Made by a program: the position numbers and the translations under genes. From Sphingopyxis macrogoltabida (GTDB lineage Bacteria > Pseudomonadota > Alphaproteobacteria > Sphingomonadales > Sphingomonadaceae), in contig QFPJ01000029.1 of NCBI GenBank assembly GCA_003241685.1, positions 1 to 37,782 on the forward strand: 37,782 nt of DNA. Reading direction: 5' to 3'. Below, piece by piece: positions 21,605 to 29,282 of this stretch. Below the pieces are notes generated by a model. The model saw nothing but the letters and a program-made list of their open reading frames with translations, made no database searches and had not been told where the DNA came from. Positions within the stretch are counted from its first letter, which is position 1; each line of letters starts with the position of its first letter.

Positions 21605-21892
21605 TCACAGCAGCCCCTCGATCGCTTCCGCCAGCGCCGCGTCGCGTTCGGACAGACCGTCGGCATCGTGGGTGGTCAGCAGGATGTCGACCCGGTTATA
21701 GACGTTCGACCATTCGGGGTGATGGTCCATCTTTTCGGCCATGATCGCTACGCTGGCCATGAACCCGAACGCCCGCGCGAAATCGTCGAACTGGAACCGG
21801 CGGGTGATGGCATCGCGTTCGGGCTCGTGCGTCCAGTCGGGGAAGCGGGCGAACAGCGCGGCGCGCTGTGCATCGTCGAGTTTCGGAACCAT
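21605..21892 (-). CDS. 4a-hydroxytetrahydrobiopterin dehydratase (pterin-4a-carbinolamine dehydratase)
   Basis: A 95-residue enzyme that dehydrates 4a-hydroxytetrahydropterin, the recycling partner of aromatic amino acid hydroxylases. The active-site signature EKMDHHPEWSNVYNRV is complete, followed by the conserved TTHDADGLSERD. MVPKLDDAQR is the start, with GGGAG eight bases upstream. No phenylalanine hydroxylase gene is in the window. It heads a probable operon with the YoaK-type protein and possibly the permease, and is divergent from the metallopeptidase gene, with 51 bases between them. Confidence 0.95.
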   Translation of the reverse strand: MVPKLDDAQRAALFARFPDWTHEPERDAITRRFQFDDFARAFGFMASVAIMAEKMDHHPEWSNVYNRVDILLTTHDADGLSERDAALAEAIEGLL

Positions 21893-21943
21893 CTTTGATC
21901 TCCCGCTGGCCAAGCTGCGCCGCCCGCCATAAGGAAGGGCGCG

Positions 21944-22372
21944 ATGAGCGACAAGAGCAGCCTTGCCCCCCCGTCCGCCGGGTCGACCGGAACCGCCCCC
22001 GACGCCGACGCGCTGTTCGCGATGGCGGAGGCGGCGCTGGCGGCGATGCCCGACGTCTTCAAACCGCATATCGAGGGCGTCGTGATCGGGATCGAGGAGT
22101 TCGCCGACGACGAGACGCTGAAATCGCTCGATATCGAGCATCCCTATGACCTGACCGGCCTGTATGAAGGCCGCCCGCTGACCGAACGCAGCATCGACGC
22201 CAGCGGCGGCATGCCCGACCGGGTCACGCTTTACCGCATCCCGATCCTCGTCGAATGGATCGAGGGCGGCGAACGCCTCGACTGGCTGGTGCGTCATGTG
22301 CTGATCCACGAAATCGGCCATCATTTCGGCTTTTCCGACGAGGATATGCACACGCTGGAAGATATGGCGTGA
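21944..22372 (+). CDS. metallopeptidase family protein (minimal zincin, DUF1025-type)
   Basis: A 142-residue cytosolic protein with the zinc-binding HExxH motif at 122-126 (LIHEIGHHFGFSDEDM); the third ligand is probably the downstream Asp or Glu of FSDEDM. These features and its length match the minimal zincin-like metallopeptidase family, whose substrates are unknown. Its stop overlaps the GTG start of ccmA by four bases (GTGA), so both are made from one message. Confidence 0.9.
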   Translation: MSDKSSLAPPSAGSTGTAPDADALFAMAEAALAAMPDVFKPHIEGVVIGIEEFADDETLKSLDIEHPYDLTGLYEGRPLTERSIDASGGMPDRVTLYRIPILVEWIEGGERLDWLVRHVLIHEIGHHFGFSDEDMHTLEDMA

Positions 22373-22953
22373 GCGAATTGCTGCGGATCGACGGGGTAGC
22401 GTGCATCCGCGGCGAACGGCTGTTGTTCGAGGGGCTTTCGCTGTCGCTGGACCGCGGCGCGGCGCTGTGGCTCCGCGGGCCGAACGGCGTCGGCAAATCC
22501 AGCCTGATCCGGGTCGCCGCCGGACTGCTGCGCCCCGCCGCCGGCACGGTGACTCGGCGCGAGCGCGTCGCGCTGATCGACGAGGCAGCCGCGCTCGATG
22601 CCGAACTGCCGCTGCGCCGCGCGCTCGATTTCTGGGCGCGCGTCGATACGGTGGACGGTCATGCGGTGGACCGCGCGGTGGCCGACATGGCGCTGGCGCC
22701 GCTCGCCGACGTACCGGTTTCGATGCTTTCGACCGGCCAGCGAAAGCGCGCCGCCATCGTCCGCGTCATCGCCAGCGGGGCGCCGATCTGGCTGCTCGAC
22801 GAGCCCGCCAACGGCATGGACGACATGGCGCAGGCGCGTCTCGTCGCGGCCATAGCGGCGCATCGCGCGAACGGCGGCGCCGTGATGCTGGCGTCGCATT
22901 TCGCGCTGGGATTACCCGATCTGGCGGAACTCGACATGGGGGCGCCGGCTTGA
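22369..22953 (+). CDS. ccmA: heme exporter ATP-binding protein CcmA
   Basis: A 194-residue ABC ATPase of the cytochrome c maturation system I; with CcmB, CcmC and CcmD it releases heme-loaded CcmE in the periplasm. The Walker A motif is GPNGVGKSS (37-45), the signature is LSTGQRKR (120-127) and Walker B is WLLDEP (141-146), followed by ANGMDD. The short length and the LSTGQ signature are typical of CcmA. The GTG start overlaps the upstream metallopeptidase stop, and ccmB follows after 22 bases. Confidence 0.93.
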   Translation: MSELLRIDGVACIRGERLLFEGLSLSLDRGAALWLRGPNGVGKSSLIRVAAGLLRPAAGTVTRRERVALIDEAAALDAELPLRRALDFWARVDTVDGHAVDRAVADMALAPLADVPVSMLSTGQRKRAAIVRVIASGAPIWLLDEPANGMDDMAQARLVAAIAAHRANGGAVMLASHFALGLPDLAELDMGAPA

Positions 22954-22975
22954 TGCTTCCTCGCTTTGGAAAAAA

Positions 22976-23629
22976 ATGGCCATGACCGCCATCCTCGCCC
23001 TCTTCTGGCGTGACCTGCGCCGCGCGTGGGGCAGCGGCGCCTTGTGGCTGCCGATCGTCTTCTTCCTGCTCGTCGCGACCGCCTTCCCCTTCGCGGTCGG
23101 TCCGGACGCCCCCCTGCTGGCGCGGGCCGGCGGCGGGATGATCTGGGTCGCGGCGCTGCTCGCGGCGCTGCTGCCGATCGACCGCCTCGTCCGCCCCGAC
23201 CGCGAGTCGGGGGTGCTCGACCAGCTTGCCGTGCGCGGCTTCGCCGACGAGGCGATCGCCGCGATCAAGATCGCCGCGCACGCCATCGGCTTCGGTCTGC
23301 CGCTGCTGATGGCGCTGCTCCCCGCCGCCGCGCTGCTGGCGCAGGACGCGGCGCGGGTCGAAACGCTCGCGACCGGACTGGTGATCGCGGTCCCCGCGCT
23401 CGCCTCGCTCGCGGTGCTGAGCGCGGCGCTGACCGCGAACCTGAAAGGCGGCAGCGCGATCGGCGGACTGCTTGTCCTGCCGCTCGCCGTCCCGCTGCTG
23501 ATCTTCGGCGCGGGAATGCTCGACCCGTCGGGACGCGGCGCGGTGAAGCTGCTGGGGGCGGCAAGCCTGTTGTTGACGATGATCGGGCCGTTCGCCGCGG
23601 GCGCGGCACTCAGGGGGCTAAGGGAATAG
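22976..23629 (+). CDS. ccmB: heme exporter membrane protein CcmB
   Basis: A 217-residue inner-membrane partner of CcmA with about six hydrophobic segments, the normal size of the family. The N-terminal FWRDLRRAWGSGALWLPIVFFLLV and the DRESGVLDQL loop are characteristic CcmB features. The ATG at 22976 is used; a second ATG two codons later fits the GGA upstream about as well. The gene is followed by an intergenic inverted repeat and then the convergent rplA, so ccmC, ccmD and ccmE are not adjacent. Confidence 0.93.
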   Translation: MAMTAILALFWRDLRRAWGSGALWLPIVFFLLVATAFPFAVGPDAPLLARAGGGMIWVAALLAALLPIDRLVRPDRESGVLDQLAVRGFADEAIAAIKIAAHAIGFGLPLLMALLPAAALLAQDAARVETLATGLVIAVPALASLAVLSAALTANLKGGSAIGGLLVLPLAVPLLIFGAGMLDPSGRGAVKLLGAASLLLTMIGPFAAGAALRGLRE

Positions 23630-23660
23630 CTGCTTTCGGCCGTTGCGGACGTTTTTAGCA

Positions 23661-23735
23661 TCGTCACCCCGGACTTGATCCGGGGTCCATGACGGCGGCG
23701 CGGCTGTGGATTCCGGATCAAGTCCGGAATGACGA
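23661..23735. repeat. intergenic inverted repeat (REP-like) after ccmB
   Basis: Two 29-bp arms (23661-23689 and 23707-23735) match as reverse complements at about 25 positions. Each arm contains its own smaller dyad around ACTTGATC/GATCAAGT flanked by CCGG. The arrangement, TCGTCA at one end and TGACGA at the other, looks like a mobile-type intergenic palindrome of GC-rich alphaproteobacteria. Copy number elsewhere is unknown. Confidence 0.85.
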
Positions 23736-23780
23736 CAGAGAGCGGAGGAACGTCCGCCCCCCACCCCAAAACCGCCCATA

Positions 23781-23810
23781 AGAAAAGGGCCGGAGTTTCC
23801 CCCGGCCCTT
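23781..23810 (-). terminator. intrinsic terminator of rplKA
   Basis: On the minus strand AAGGGCCGG and CCGGCCCTT form a 9-bp stem that continues into TTTTCTTAT, beginning 23 bases after the rplA stop. It may also act against readthrough from ccmB. Confidence 0.8.
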
Positions 23811-23832
23811 CCCTGAATCGATGTGGTGCCGA

Positions 23833-24531
23833 TCAGGCGCCGGCGACGTCCGCCGTGTCGACCTTCACGCCCGGGCCCATCGACGACGACAGCGCGATCT
23901 TGCGGACATATTTGCCCTTCGCGCCCGACGGCTTGGCCTTGACGATCGCGTCAACGAACGCGTCGAAATTCTGGCGCAGCTTTTCCTCGCCGAACGACAG
24001 CTTGCCGATGCCGGCGTGGATGATGCCGACCTTTTCGACGCGGAATTCGATCTGACCGCCCTTGGCGGCCTTCACGGCTTCGGCGACGTTCGGGGTCACG
24101 GTGCCCAGCTTCGGGTTCGGCATCAGGCCCTTCGGACCCAGCGTCTTGCCGAGGCGGCCGACGATGCCCATCATGTCCGGCGTCGCGATGACGCGGCCAT
24201 AGTCGAGGTTGCCCGCGAGCATGTCTTCCATCAGGTCTTCGGCACCGACCTTGTCGGCGCCGGCGGCCAGCGCCTTGTCGGCATTGTCGCCGCGCGCGAA
24301 GACCGCGACCTTGACGTCCTTGCCGGTGCCGGCGGGCAGCGTGACGACGCCGCGGACCATCTGGTCGGCGTGGCGCGGATCGACGCCCAGGTTCATCGCG
24401 ATTTCGAGCGTTTCGTCGAACTTGGCCGAGGCGAGTTCGCGAACGGTCTTGAGCGCTTCGTCGACGGTGTGCAGCTTCAGCGCATCAACCTTGCCCTCGA
24501 GGGCCTTCTGCTTCTTGGTCAGCTTTGCCAT
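23833..24531 (-). CDS. rplA: 50S ribosomal protein L1
   Basis: The 232-residue L1 protein, which binds 23S rRNA at the mobile L1 stalk. Recognisable motifs are FDETLEIAMNLGVDPRHADQMVRG near the N-terminus, LPAGTGKDVKVAVFA, and the central GRLGKTLGPKGLMPNPKLGTV. Length and motif order are normal. The start lies four bases after the rplK stop, so the two are translationally coupled. An intrinsic terminator follows. In most bacteria rplJ and rplL come next; here they are about 6 kb away, beyond ccmBA and other genes. Confidence 0.99.
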   Translation of the reverse strand: MAKLTKKQKALEGKVDALKLHTVDEALKTVRELASAKFDETLEIAMNLGVDPRHADQMVRGVVTLPAGTGKDVKVAVFARGDNADKALAAGADKVGAEDLMEDMLAGNLDYGRVIATPDMMGIVGRLGKTLGPKGLMPNPKLGTVTPNVAEAVKAAKGGQIEFRVEKVGIIHAGIGKLSFGEEKLRQNFDAFVDAIVKAKPSGAKGKYVRKIALSSSMGPGVKVDTADVAGA

Positions 24532-24535
24532 GGGG

Positions 24536-24967
24536 TCAGCCCTCCGTCACTTCGAGGCCCATCGAGCGCGCGCTGCCCTCGATGATCTTCGTTGCCTGTT
24601 CCAGATCGTTCGCGTTGAGATCCTTCATCTTGATCTCGGCGATTTCGGTCAGCTTCGAACGGGCGATCTTGCCGCCGCTGATCTTGCCGGGCTCCTTGGA
24701 ACCCGACTTCAGGTTCGCGGCCTTCTTGATCAGATAGGTCGCCGGGGGCGTCTTGGTGACGAACGAGAAGCTCTTGTCCGCGAACACAGTGATGATGGTC
24801 GGGGTCGGGGTGCCCTTGTCCAGCCCATCGGTCGCGGCGTTGAACGCCTTGCAGAATTCCATGATGTTGACGCCGCGCTGACCCAGTGCCGGCCCGAGCG
24901 GGGGCGAGGGGTTGGCGGTGCCGGCGGGCACCTGCAGCTTGATATAGCCGCTGATCTTCTTGGCCAT
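24536..24967 (-). CDS. rplK: 50S ribosomal protein L11
   Basis: The 143-residue L11 protein of the GTPase-associated centre. The N-terminal KLQVPAGTANPSPPLGPALGQRGVNIMEFCKAFN holds the conserved proline-rich motif, and the C-terminal rRNA-binding domain ends in ARSMGLEVTEG. A perfect AAGGAGG lies five bases before the ATG, one of the strongest ribosome-binding sites in the window. rplA follows after four bases. The tesB gene, rather than nusG, is immediately upstream. Confidence 0.99.
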   Translation of the reverse strand: MAKKISGYIKLQVPAGTANPSPPLGPALGQRGVNIMEFCKAFNAATDGLDKGTPTPTIITVFADKSFSFVTKTPPATYLIKKAANLKSGSKEPGKISGGKIARSKLTEIAEIKMKDLNANDLEQATKIIEGSARSMGLEVTEG

Positions 24968-25089
24968 GACGGCCTCCTTTCTTTCTGTCGCCCCGGACCG
25001 GGTCCAGGGCTCAAAATAAGCGGTCCAGCAGAGGGTTATCGACCCTCCTCCCGCACGGAATCACGCCTTTATCTGACGCGAAGCGGCGC

Positions 25090-25117
25090 GCATAAGCGCA
25101 AATGCCGCCAAACACAA
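25090..25117 (-). promoter_or_regulatory. candidate rplKA promoter
   Basis: In the 161-bp gap between tesB and rplK, minus-strand TTGTGT (25117-25112) is followed after 16 bases by TTATGC (25095-25090). Matches are moderate, but the position (about 120 bases before rplK) and the need for a strong local promoter support it. Confidence 0.4.
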
Positions 25118-25128
25118 GCCGGAAGCGA

Positions 25129-26070
25129 TCACCCTTGCGAACGGTAACGCACCAGGCCTTCCTGTACCACGGTCGCCATCAGCGTGCCGTCCTGGCGATA
25201 GATGGACCCGCGGCACAGCCCGCGATCGCCGCCGGTCCACGGACTGTCCATGACAAAGACGAACCAGTCGTCGACGCGCACGTCGCCATGGAACCACATG
25301 GCATGGTCGAGACTGGTCGACACCATGCCGGGGGTCCAGAAATTCAGGCCGTGCGGCAGCATCGCCGACGACAGGAGGCCCATGTCCGACGCGAAAGCCA
25401 GGAAACCGCGATGGATCAGCGGATCGTCGCCGATCGGCGCGGCGGCGCGAAACCACTGATAATGCTGCGTCGCCTTCGCCGAAGGCGGCGGCCGGTGGCT
25501 CCGCACCTCGAACGGCCGCCGCCGCGCCATATTTTCCAGATGCCGGTCGGAAATATGGGGGTCGGCGGCGATATAGTCGGTGAAATCCCAGCATTCCTCC
25601 GGCGGCAGCAATTCGGGCATCGGCACCTGATGCGCAATGCCCGTCGCCGGCGTCTGGAAAGAGGCGGTCAGGTTGAAGATCACCCGTCCGTCCTGCCGCA
25701 CGACCACGCGCCGGTTCGAAAAGCTGCGGCCGTCGAAGTCACGGTGAATGCGGAAATGCAGCGGCTTCGTCTCGTCGCCGCCGCGCAGGAAATAGGCGTG
25801 GAGCGAATGCACCTGCTTCTCCGCCTCGACGGTGCGCGCCGCCGCGATCATCGCCTGTGCGATCACCTGTCCGCCAAAAATGCGGTCGCGGGCAGTCGTG
25901 GGCCGTGCCGGAAAGGTGAACTCGTCGTCCACGCCCGGAACCGGGTCGAGATCGAACAGGCGCGCCACCGCTGCGACGACGCGAGCGGGGTCGACCGCGG
26001 CATGAAGCGCGCGGGCGCGGGCGATCCGCGCCTCGATCGCAGCCGCGTCCAATGTCCCCGCGTCCGTCAT
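25129..26070 (-). CDS. tesB: acyl-CoA thioesterase II
   Basis: A 313-residue double-hotdog thioesterase that hydrolyses acyl-CoA to free fatty acid and CoA. It has RIFGGQVIAQAM in the first hotdog, HSLHAYFLRGGD, and RRVVVRQDGRVIFNLTASFQ. In the second hotdog are FASDMGLL (catalytic Asp), TSLDHAMWFH (Thr/Ser) and VVQEGLVR (Gln), matching the Asp-Thr-Gln triad of TesB. The extra 25 N-terminal residues are a small helical extension. It follows the methyltransferase gene by 22 bases and probably shares its transcript. Confidence 0.95.
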   Translation of the reverse strand: MTDAGTLDAAAIEARIARARALHAAVDPARVVAAVARLFDLDPVPGVDDEFTFPARPTTARDRIFGGQVIAQAMIAAARTVEAEKQVHSLHAYFLRGGDETKPLHFRIHRDFDGRSFSNRRVVVRQDGRVIFNLTASFQTPATGIAHQVPMPELLPPEECWDFTDYIAADPHISDRHLENMARRRPFEVRSHRPPPSAKATQHYQWFRAAAPIGDDPLIHRGFLAFASDMGLLSSAMLPHGLNFWTPGMVSTSLDHAMWFHGDVRVDDWFVFVMDSPWTGGDRGLCRGSIYRQDGTLMATVVQEGLVRYRSQG

Positions 26071-26092
26071 CGCCCCGCCCCCGCCGCGGCGC

Positions 26093-26764
26093 TCAGCGGG
26101 TGAATTCGAACGCGGCCTGTGTCGCGAACTCGTCGGTGTAGGCGATCAGCTTCGCCTCGCGCCCGAACGCGCCGCAATAATCGTTCCACGCCCGATATTC
26201 GTGCAGCGGCGAGGCGAATTCGTCGAAGATCAGGATCGTGCCGGGCTTGATCAGATAGTCGAGCTTCGCCAGCGTGTAGAGCGTCGAGCTGTACAGATCG
26301 CTGTCGTTATGGATCACGAGCTGGCGGCCGCCGGTGAAGCTTTCCAAGAAAGGTTCGAGCGTTTCCTGAAACAGTCCTTTCCGGAAACTGCCGCGCGCAT
26401 CGTCGATCTGCGGCGTCTGGCCTTCGGTCGAAAAATGCCCGCGGCCCAGATAATCGCCCCAATCCTCGGGCAGGCCGGTGAAGGTGTCGAAGCCGACGAA
26501 ACGGCTGTCGGGATCCTTGTTGCAGGACAGCCAGTGCCGAAAGCTTTCGCCCTGGAAAACGCCGAATTCCAGATAGTCGATCGGCTGCTGGCCGACGCGG
26601 TCCGCCACGAAGCTGTGCATTTTCAGCCGGTCGTCGAAGCGCGGCGCATCCTGCGTTTTCAGCCACTGTGCCAGCGAGGCGTGGGCATTGAGCATCGCCA
26701 CCATCTCGCTCGGCCGGCGATAGACCGCCGCCGCCAGTTTACGCTTCGTCGCCATAGAAACCAT
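26093..26764 (-). CDS. TylF/MycF-like class I SAM-dependent methyltransferase
   Basis: A 223-residue predicted methyltransferase. The SAM-binding motif is IDYLEFGVFQGESF, followed by FVGFDTFTGLPEDWG, and a metal-binding region IFDEFASPLHEYRAW near the C-terminus, as in TylF/MycF sugar O-methyltransferases. The intermediate DLYSSTLYTL segment also fits that family. MVSMATKRK is taken as the start because GGGGA lies eight bases upstream; MATKRK three codons later is possible. The substrate (sugar, glycan or small molecule) is unknown. It sits just beyond the nusG terminator and ahead of tesB. Confidence 0.85.
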   Translation of the reverse strand: MVSMATKRKLAAAVYRRPSEMVAMLNAHASLAQWLKTQDAPRFDDRLKMHSFVADRVGQQPIDYLEFGVFQGESFRHWLSCNKDPDSRFVGFDTFTGLPEDWGDYLGRGHFSTEGQTPQIDDARGSFRKGLFQETLEPFLESFTGGRQLVIHNDSDLYSSTLYTLAKLDYLIKPGTILIFDEFASPLHEYRAWNDYCGAFGREAKLIAYTDEFATQAAFEFTR

Positions 26765-26846
26765 CGAGAGAATCCCCATCAGAATTGAAGCGCGGACCCT
26801 AGGGGCAAGCCGCAGCCCGCTCAAAGGGAAAATCGACGGCCAAAGG

Positions 26847-26873
26847 AAAAATGGGCGGGGGTGACGACCGCCC
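26847..26873 (-). terminator. intrinsic terminator of secE-nusG
   Basis: Minus-strand GGGCGG and CCGCCC form a stem with a nine-base loop, followed by ATTTTT. It lies 60-86 bases after the nusG stop and separates the secE-nusG transcript from the methyltransferase gene. Confidence 0.7.
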
Positions 26874-26932
26874 TGCCGTCACAGCATAGCGCACCGGACC
26901 GGGACAGGCCGACCGGCCCGTCCGTCGCCCGG

Positions 26933-27469
26933 TCACTTCATGCGTTCGACTTGTTCGAAGTCCAGTTCGACCGGCGTGGCGCGGCCGAAAATCGACACGC
27001 TGACCTTGACCCGCGCCTTGTCGAAATCCAGTTCCTCGACGACGCCGTTGAAGCTGGCGAAGGGGCCTTCGAGCACCTTGACCTGATCGCCGATTTCGTA
27101 ATCGACGCGGATTTCGGTCTTCGGCCGCGCGGCGGCTTCTTCCTTGCTGTTCAGGATGCGCGCCGCCTCGGCCTCGCTGATCGGCTGCGGCTTGCCCGAC
27201 GATCCGAGAAAGCCCGTCACCTTCGGCGTGTTCTTGACCAGGTGATAGACATCGTCGGTCATCGACAGCTTCGCCAGAACATAGCCGGGAAAGAATTTGC
27301 GTTCGGCCTGAACCTTCTTGCCGCGCTTGACTTCGGTGACGGTTTCAACCGGCACCTCGACCGCCTCGACCAGCTGCGACAGGCCCATGCGTTCGGCCTC
27401 CGCGATCACCGAATCGCGTACCTTGTTCTCGAAACCCGAATAGGCGTGAATGATGTACCAGCGCGCCAT
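26933..27469 (-). CDS. nusG: transcription termination/antitermination factor NusG
   Basis: A 178-residue NusG that binds RNA polymerase and links it to Rho or to ribosomal S10. The N-terminal NGN domain starts ARWYIIHAYSGFENKV and includes the RKFFPGYVLAKL core. The C-terminal KOW domain (about 122-178) has the motif DQVKVLEGPFASFNGVVEELDFDKARVKVSVSIFGR. Length and both domains are normal. secE lies 34 bases upstream on the same strand, the universal secE-nusG pairing. Confidence 0.99.
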   Translation of the reverse strand: MARWYIIHAYSGFENKVRDSVIAEAERMGLSQLVEAVEVPVETVTEVKRGKKVQAERKFFPGYVLAKLSMTDDVYHLVKNTPKVTGFLGSSGKPQPISEAEAARILNSKEEAAARPKTEIRVDYEIGDQVKVLEGPFASFNGVVEELDFDKARVKVSVSIFGRATPVELDFEQVERMK

Positions 27470-27503
27470 AGATTATCGTCCCTGTCCCTAACTTCGCGGG
27501 CGT

Positions 27504-27701
27504 TCAGCGCGCGAGCGACGTCAGCCAGCCGACGATCGCATTGAAAACCGTGTCGATGCCGAGGAAGAAGAGGGCGAGCAGCGTCGTCATGATCAGCACC
27601 ATGATCGTCGTCTGCACCGTCTCGCGGCCGGTCGGCCACACGATCTTGCCGGCTTCGGTCTTCACCTGATTGACGAATTCGCCGATGCTGGGCCTGGCCA
27701 T
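27504..27701 (-). CDS. secE: preprotein translocase subunit SecE
   Basis: A 65-residue SecE, the small essential membrane subunit of the SecYEG channel. It has the short single-TM form usual in alphaproteobacteria: an amphipathic N-terminal part with the conserved KIVWPTGRE motif, then one hydrophobic helix (TIMVLIMTTLLALFFLGID). MARPSIGEF is the start, with AGGA eight bases upstream; ten more in-frame codons exist upstream but lack a site. No tRNA-Trp was found upstream, although one precedes secE in some relatives. Confidence 0.97.
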   Translation of the reverse strand: MARPSIGEFVNQVKTEAGKIVWPTGRETVQTTIMVLIMTTLLALFFLGIDTVFNAIVGWLTSLAR

Positions 27702-27985
27702 GTCGATCGTCCTGTCCTCGTAAGCGTTCAACTATTCGGCCAGATGGGTTGCCGCCCGCGGCGCGTCAAGCGCGCTTTGGGCAATACTCCGCCCACCCTC
27801 CCCGGCGATGCCGGCGAAAGGCGGAAGGAAAACGGCGCATCTGTCCGAATGCGCGGCCTTTACCGGCGCTCCGGCGGGATTGCAAGCGGGACGCTCAGGC
27901 CGGCGACGACAGCTTCACCGGCCCAAGTCCCGCGGCGAGCGGCACGAAGGCGGCCTGTTCGGCCCTGGCGCGCTGACTGCGCCGA
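27702..27985. other. 284-bp intergenic region upstream of secE
   Basis: It must hold the secE-nusG promoter and the 3' end of the MlaA-type transcript, but no convincing -35/-10 pair was found. It contains GC-rich dyads such as CCGGC-GAT-GCCGG near 27800. No tRNA or credible small gene was seen. Confidence 0.4.
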
Positions 27986-29038
27986 TCAGAGGCCGGGCGG
28001 CGTTGCCGTCGTCATGCCTGGGGGCGATGGCGGATTCGCCTGGTCGGGCGCATCATCGGGCGCCGGCGGAGACGGCACATTATCGCCCTCATCGACCGCC
28101 GGAACGTCGGGCATGGACCCGGTGTCGATCACGACCGGCGCCGGCCGTCCCCGCAACGCATCGATTTCCCGCTGCCGCATTTCGAGATATAATGTGCGGG
28201 TCTCGACATAGGGATCGTCGCTTTCTTCGCGCAGGCGCGTGATCTCCCCATCGCGGGCGACGCGCTGGTTGAGCTGGTCGATCGTGGTCGTCGGTATCGC
28301 ATATTCCGGCCGGTTGAAGGGCGATCCGACCGCGGTCGGCAGGACAAGCAGGTCGACGGTGTTGCCGAACATGTCGCGCACCGTCGTCGGACCGACCAGC
28401 GGCAGATAGAAATAGGCGCCCGGCTTCACCCCGTAAAAGCCCAGCGTGTTGGCAAAGCCATTGTCCCGGTAAGGCAGGTTGACCGGATGGCGTTTCGCCA
28501 CGTCGAACAGCCCCGCGACGCCGACCGTCGAGTTGATCGCAAAGCGGCCCAGCGTCTCGGCCGCCTTGCCGAACTTGAACTGCAACAGGTAATTGAGGAA
28601 ATTGACCGGCTCGCTGAGATTGCGAAGCGCGTTGCCCAGACCGTCCCGCACGGGTTCGGGCACGATGCCCCGATAGCCCCGCGCGATCGGCCCCACGACC
28701 GCCCGGTCCACCGATTGGACGACGCGATAGGACTGGATGTTGACCGATTGCAGCGGGTCTTCCGGCGGCGCTTCGCCGCGGCCGGTGACGACGATTTCAT
28801 CGGGATCGACCGTGGTTTGCGGATCGGCCTGTCCGGCATCGCCGGGCGCCGCGACTTGCGGCGCCGCCACGGTCGCATCGGTCGCATCGGGCATGATGGG
28901 CAACGACGGATCGGCAACGACCGGTTGGGCCGTCTGCTGCACCTCCACGATCCGTACCGGATCGATCGTCACCTCATTCGGGACCGCGGGCTGCGCTCCG
29001 GCAAGCAGGATCGAGACAGCAGGTAACAGGATATTCAT
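27986..29038 (-). CDS. mlaA: MlaA/VacJ family protein without lipobox cysteine
   Basis: A 350-residue member of the MlaA family, the outer-membrane component that removes surface-exposed phospholipids with the OmpC-MlaBCDEF system. The family core (about 125-310) includes LSEPVNFLNYLLQFKFGKA, GRFAINSTVGVAGLFDVA, ANTLGFYGVKPGAYFYLPLVGPTTVRD and GSPFNRPEY. The N-terminus is a hydrophobic leader ending LLAGA (11-15), where a lipoprotein would have LLAGC, so lipidation is not possible there. An acidic low-complexity linker (about 40-110) and a Pro-rich C-terminal tail (about 315-350) are extra. MNILLPAVS has GAGGA about 11 bases upstream. Confidence 0.92.
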   Translation of the reverse strand: MNILLPAVSILLAGAQPAVPNEVTIDPVRIVEVQQTAQPVVADPSLPIMPDATDATVAAPQVAAPGDAGQADPQTTVDPDEIVVTGRGEAPPEDPLQSVNIQSYRVVQSVDRAVVGPIARGYRGIVPEPVRDGLGNALRNLSEPVNFLNYLLQFKFGKAAETLGRFAINSTVGVAGLFDVAKRHPVNLPYRDNGFANTLGFYGVKPGAYFYLPLVGPTTVRDMFGNTVDLLVLPTAVGSPFNRPEYAIPTTTIDQLNQRVARDGEITRLREESDDPYVETRTLYLEMRQREIDALRGRPAPVVIDTGSMPDVPAVDEGDNVPSPPAPDDAPDQANPPSPPGMTTATPPGL

Positions 29039-29171
29039 CGTGCGCGCGGTTCCTCGGCGATTGAGAAGGACTGATGTCCACCAGCTAAATCCCGTCGAAT
29101 GCGGGAAAAAATATCGGTGAACCCTGCCGGTCCGGCGCTGCGTGCGCAATGCCAAATCGACCCTACACACC

Positions 29172-29234
29172 GGGGTGCGACGCGTCACCCGAGCCGCATG
29201 ATCGATTCGTCGCACCCCCGGCACGTTTCGTGCC
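29172..29234. repeat. two adjacent hairpins between mlaA and dinB
   Basis: An exact 11-bp inverted repeat (GGGGTGCGACG at 29172-29182, CGTCGCACCCC at 29208-29218) encloses 25 bases. It is followed directly by a second perfect hairpin, GGCACG-TTT-CGTGCC (29220-29234). They lie in the gap between two divergent genes, where a terminator would not be expected. Possibilities are a small structured RNA, an operator or a degenerate palindromic repeat. Confidence 0.6.
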
Positions 29235-29282
29235 CGTCGCCGCCCGGTGGCCAGCCAAAACCCGAACGCTGGTCGGGATTGA

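Noticed and set aside
27702..27985. Possible tRNA-Trp upstream of secE, as in some relatives
   Set aside because: No CCA anticodon loop context, T-arm GGTTCGAATCC-like box or acceptor pairing was found on either strand.
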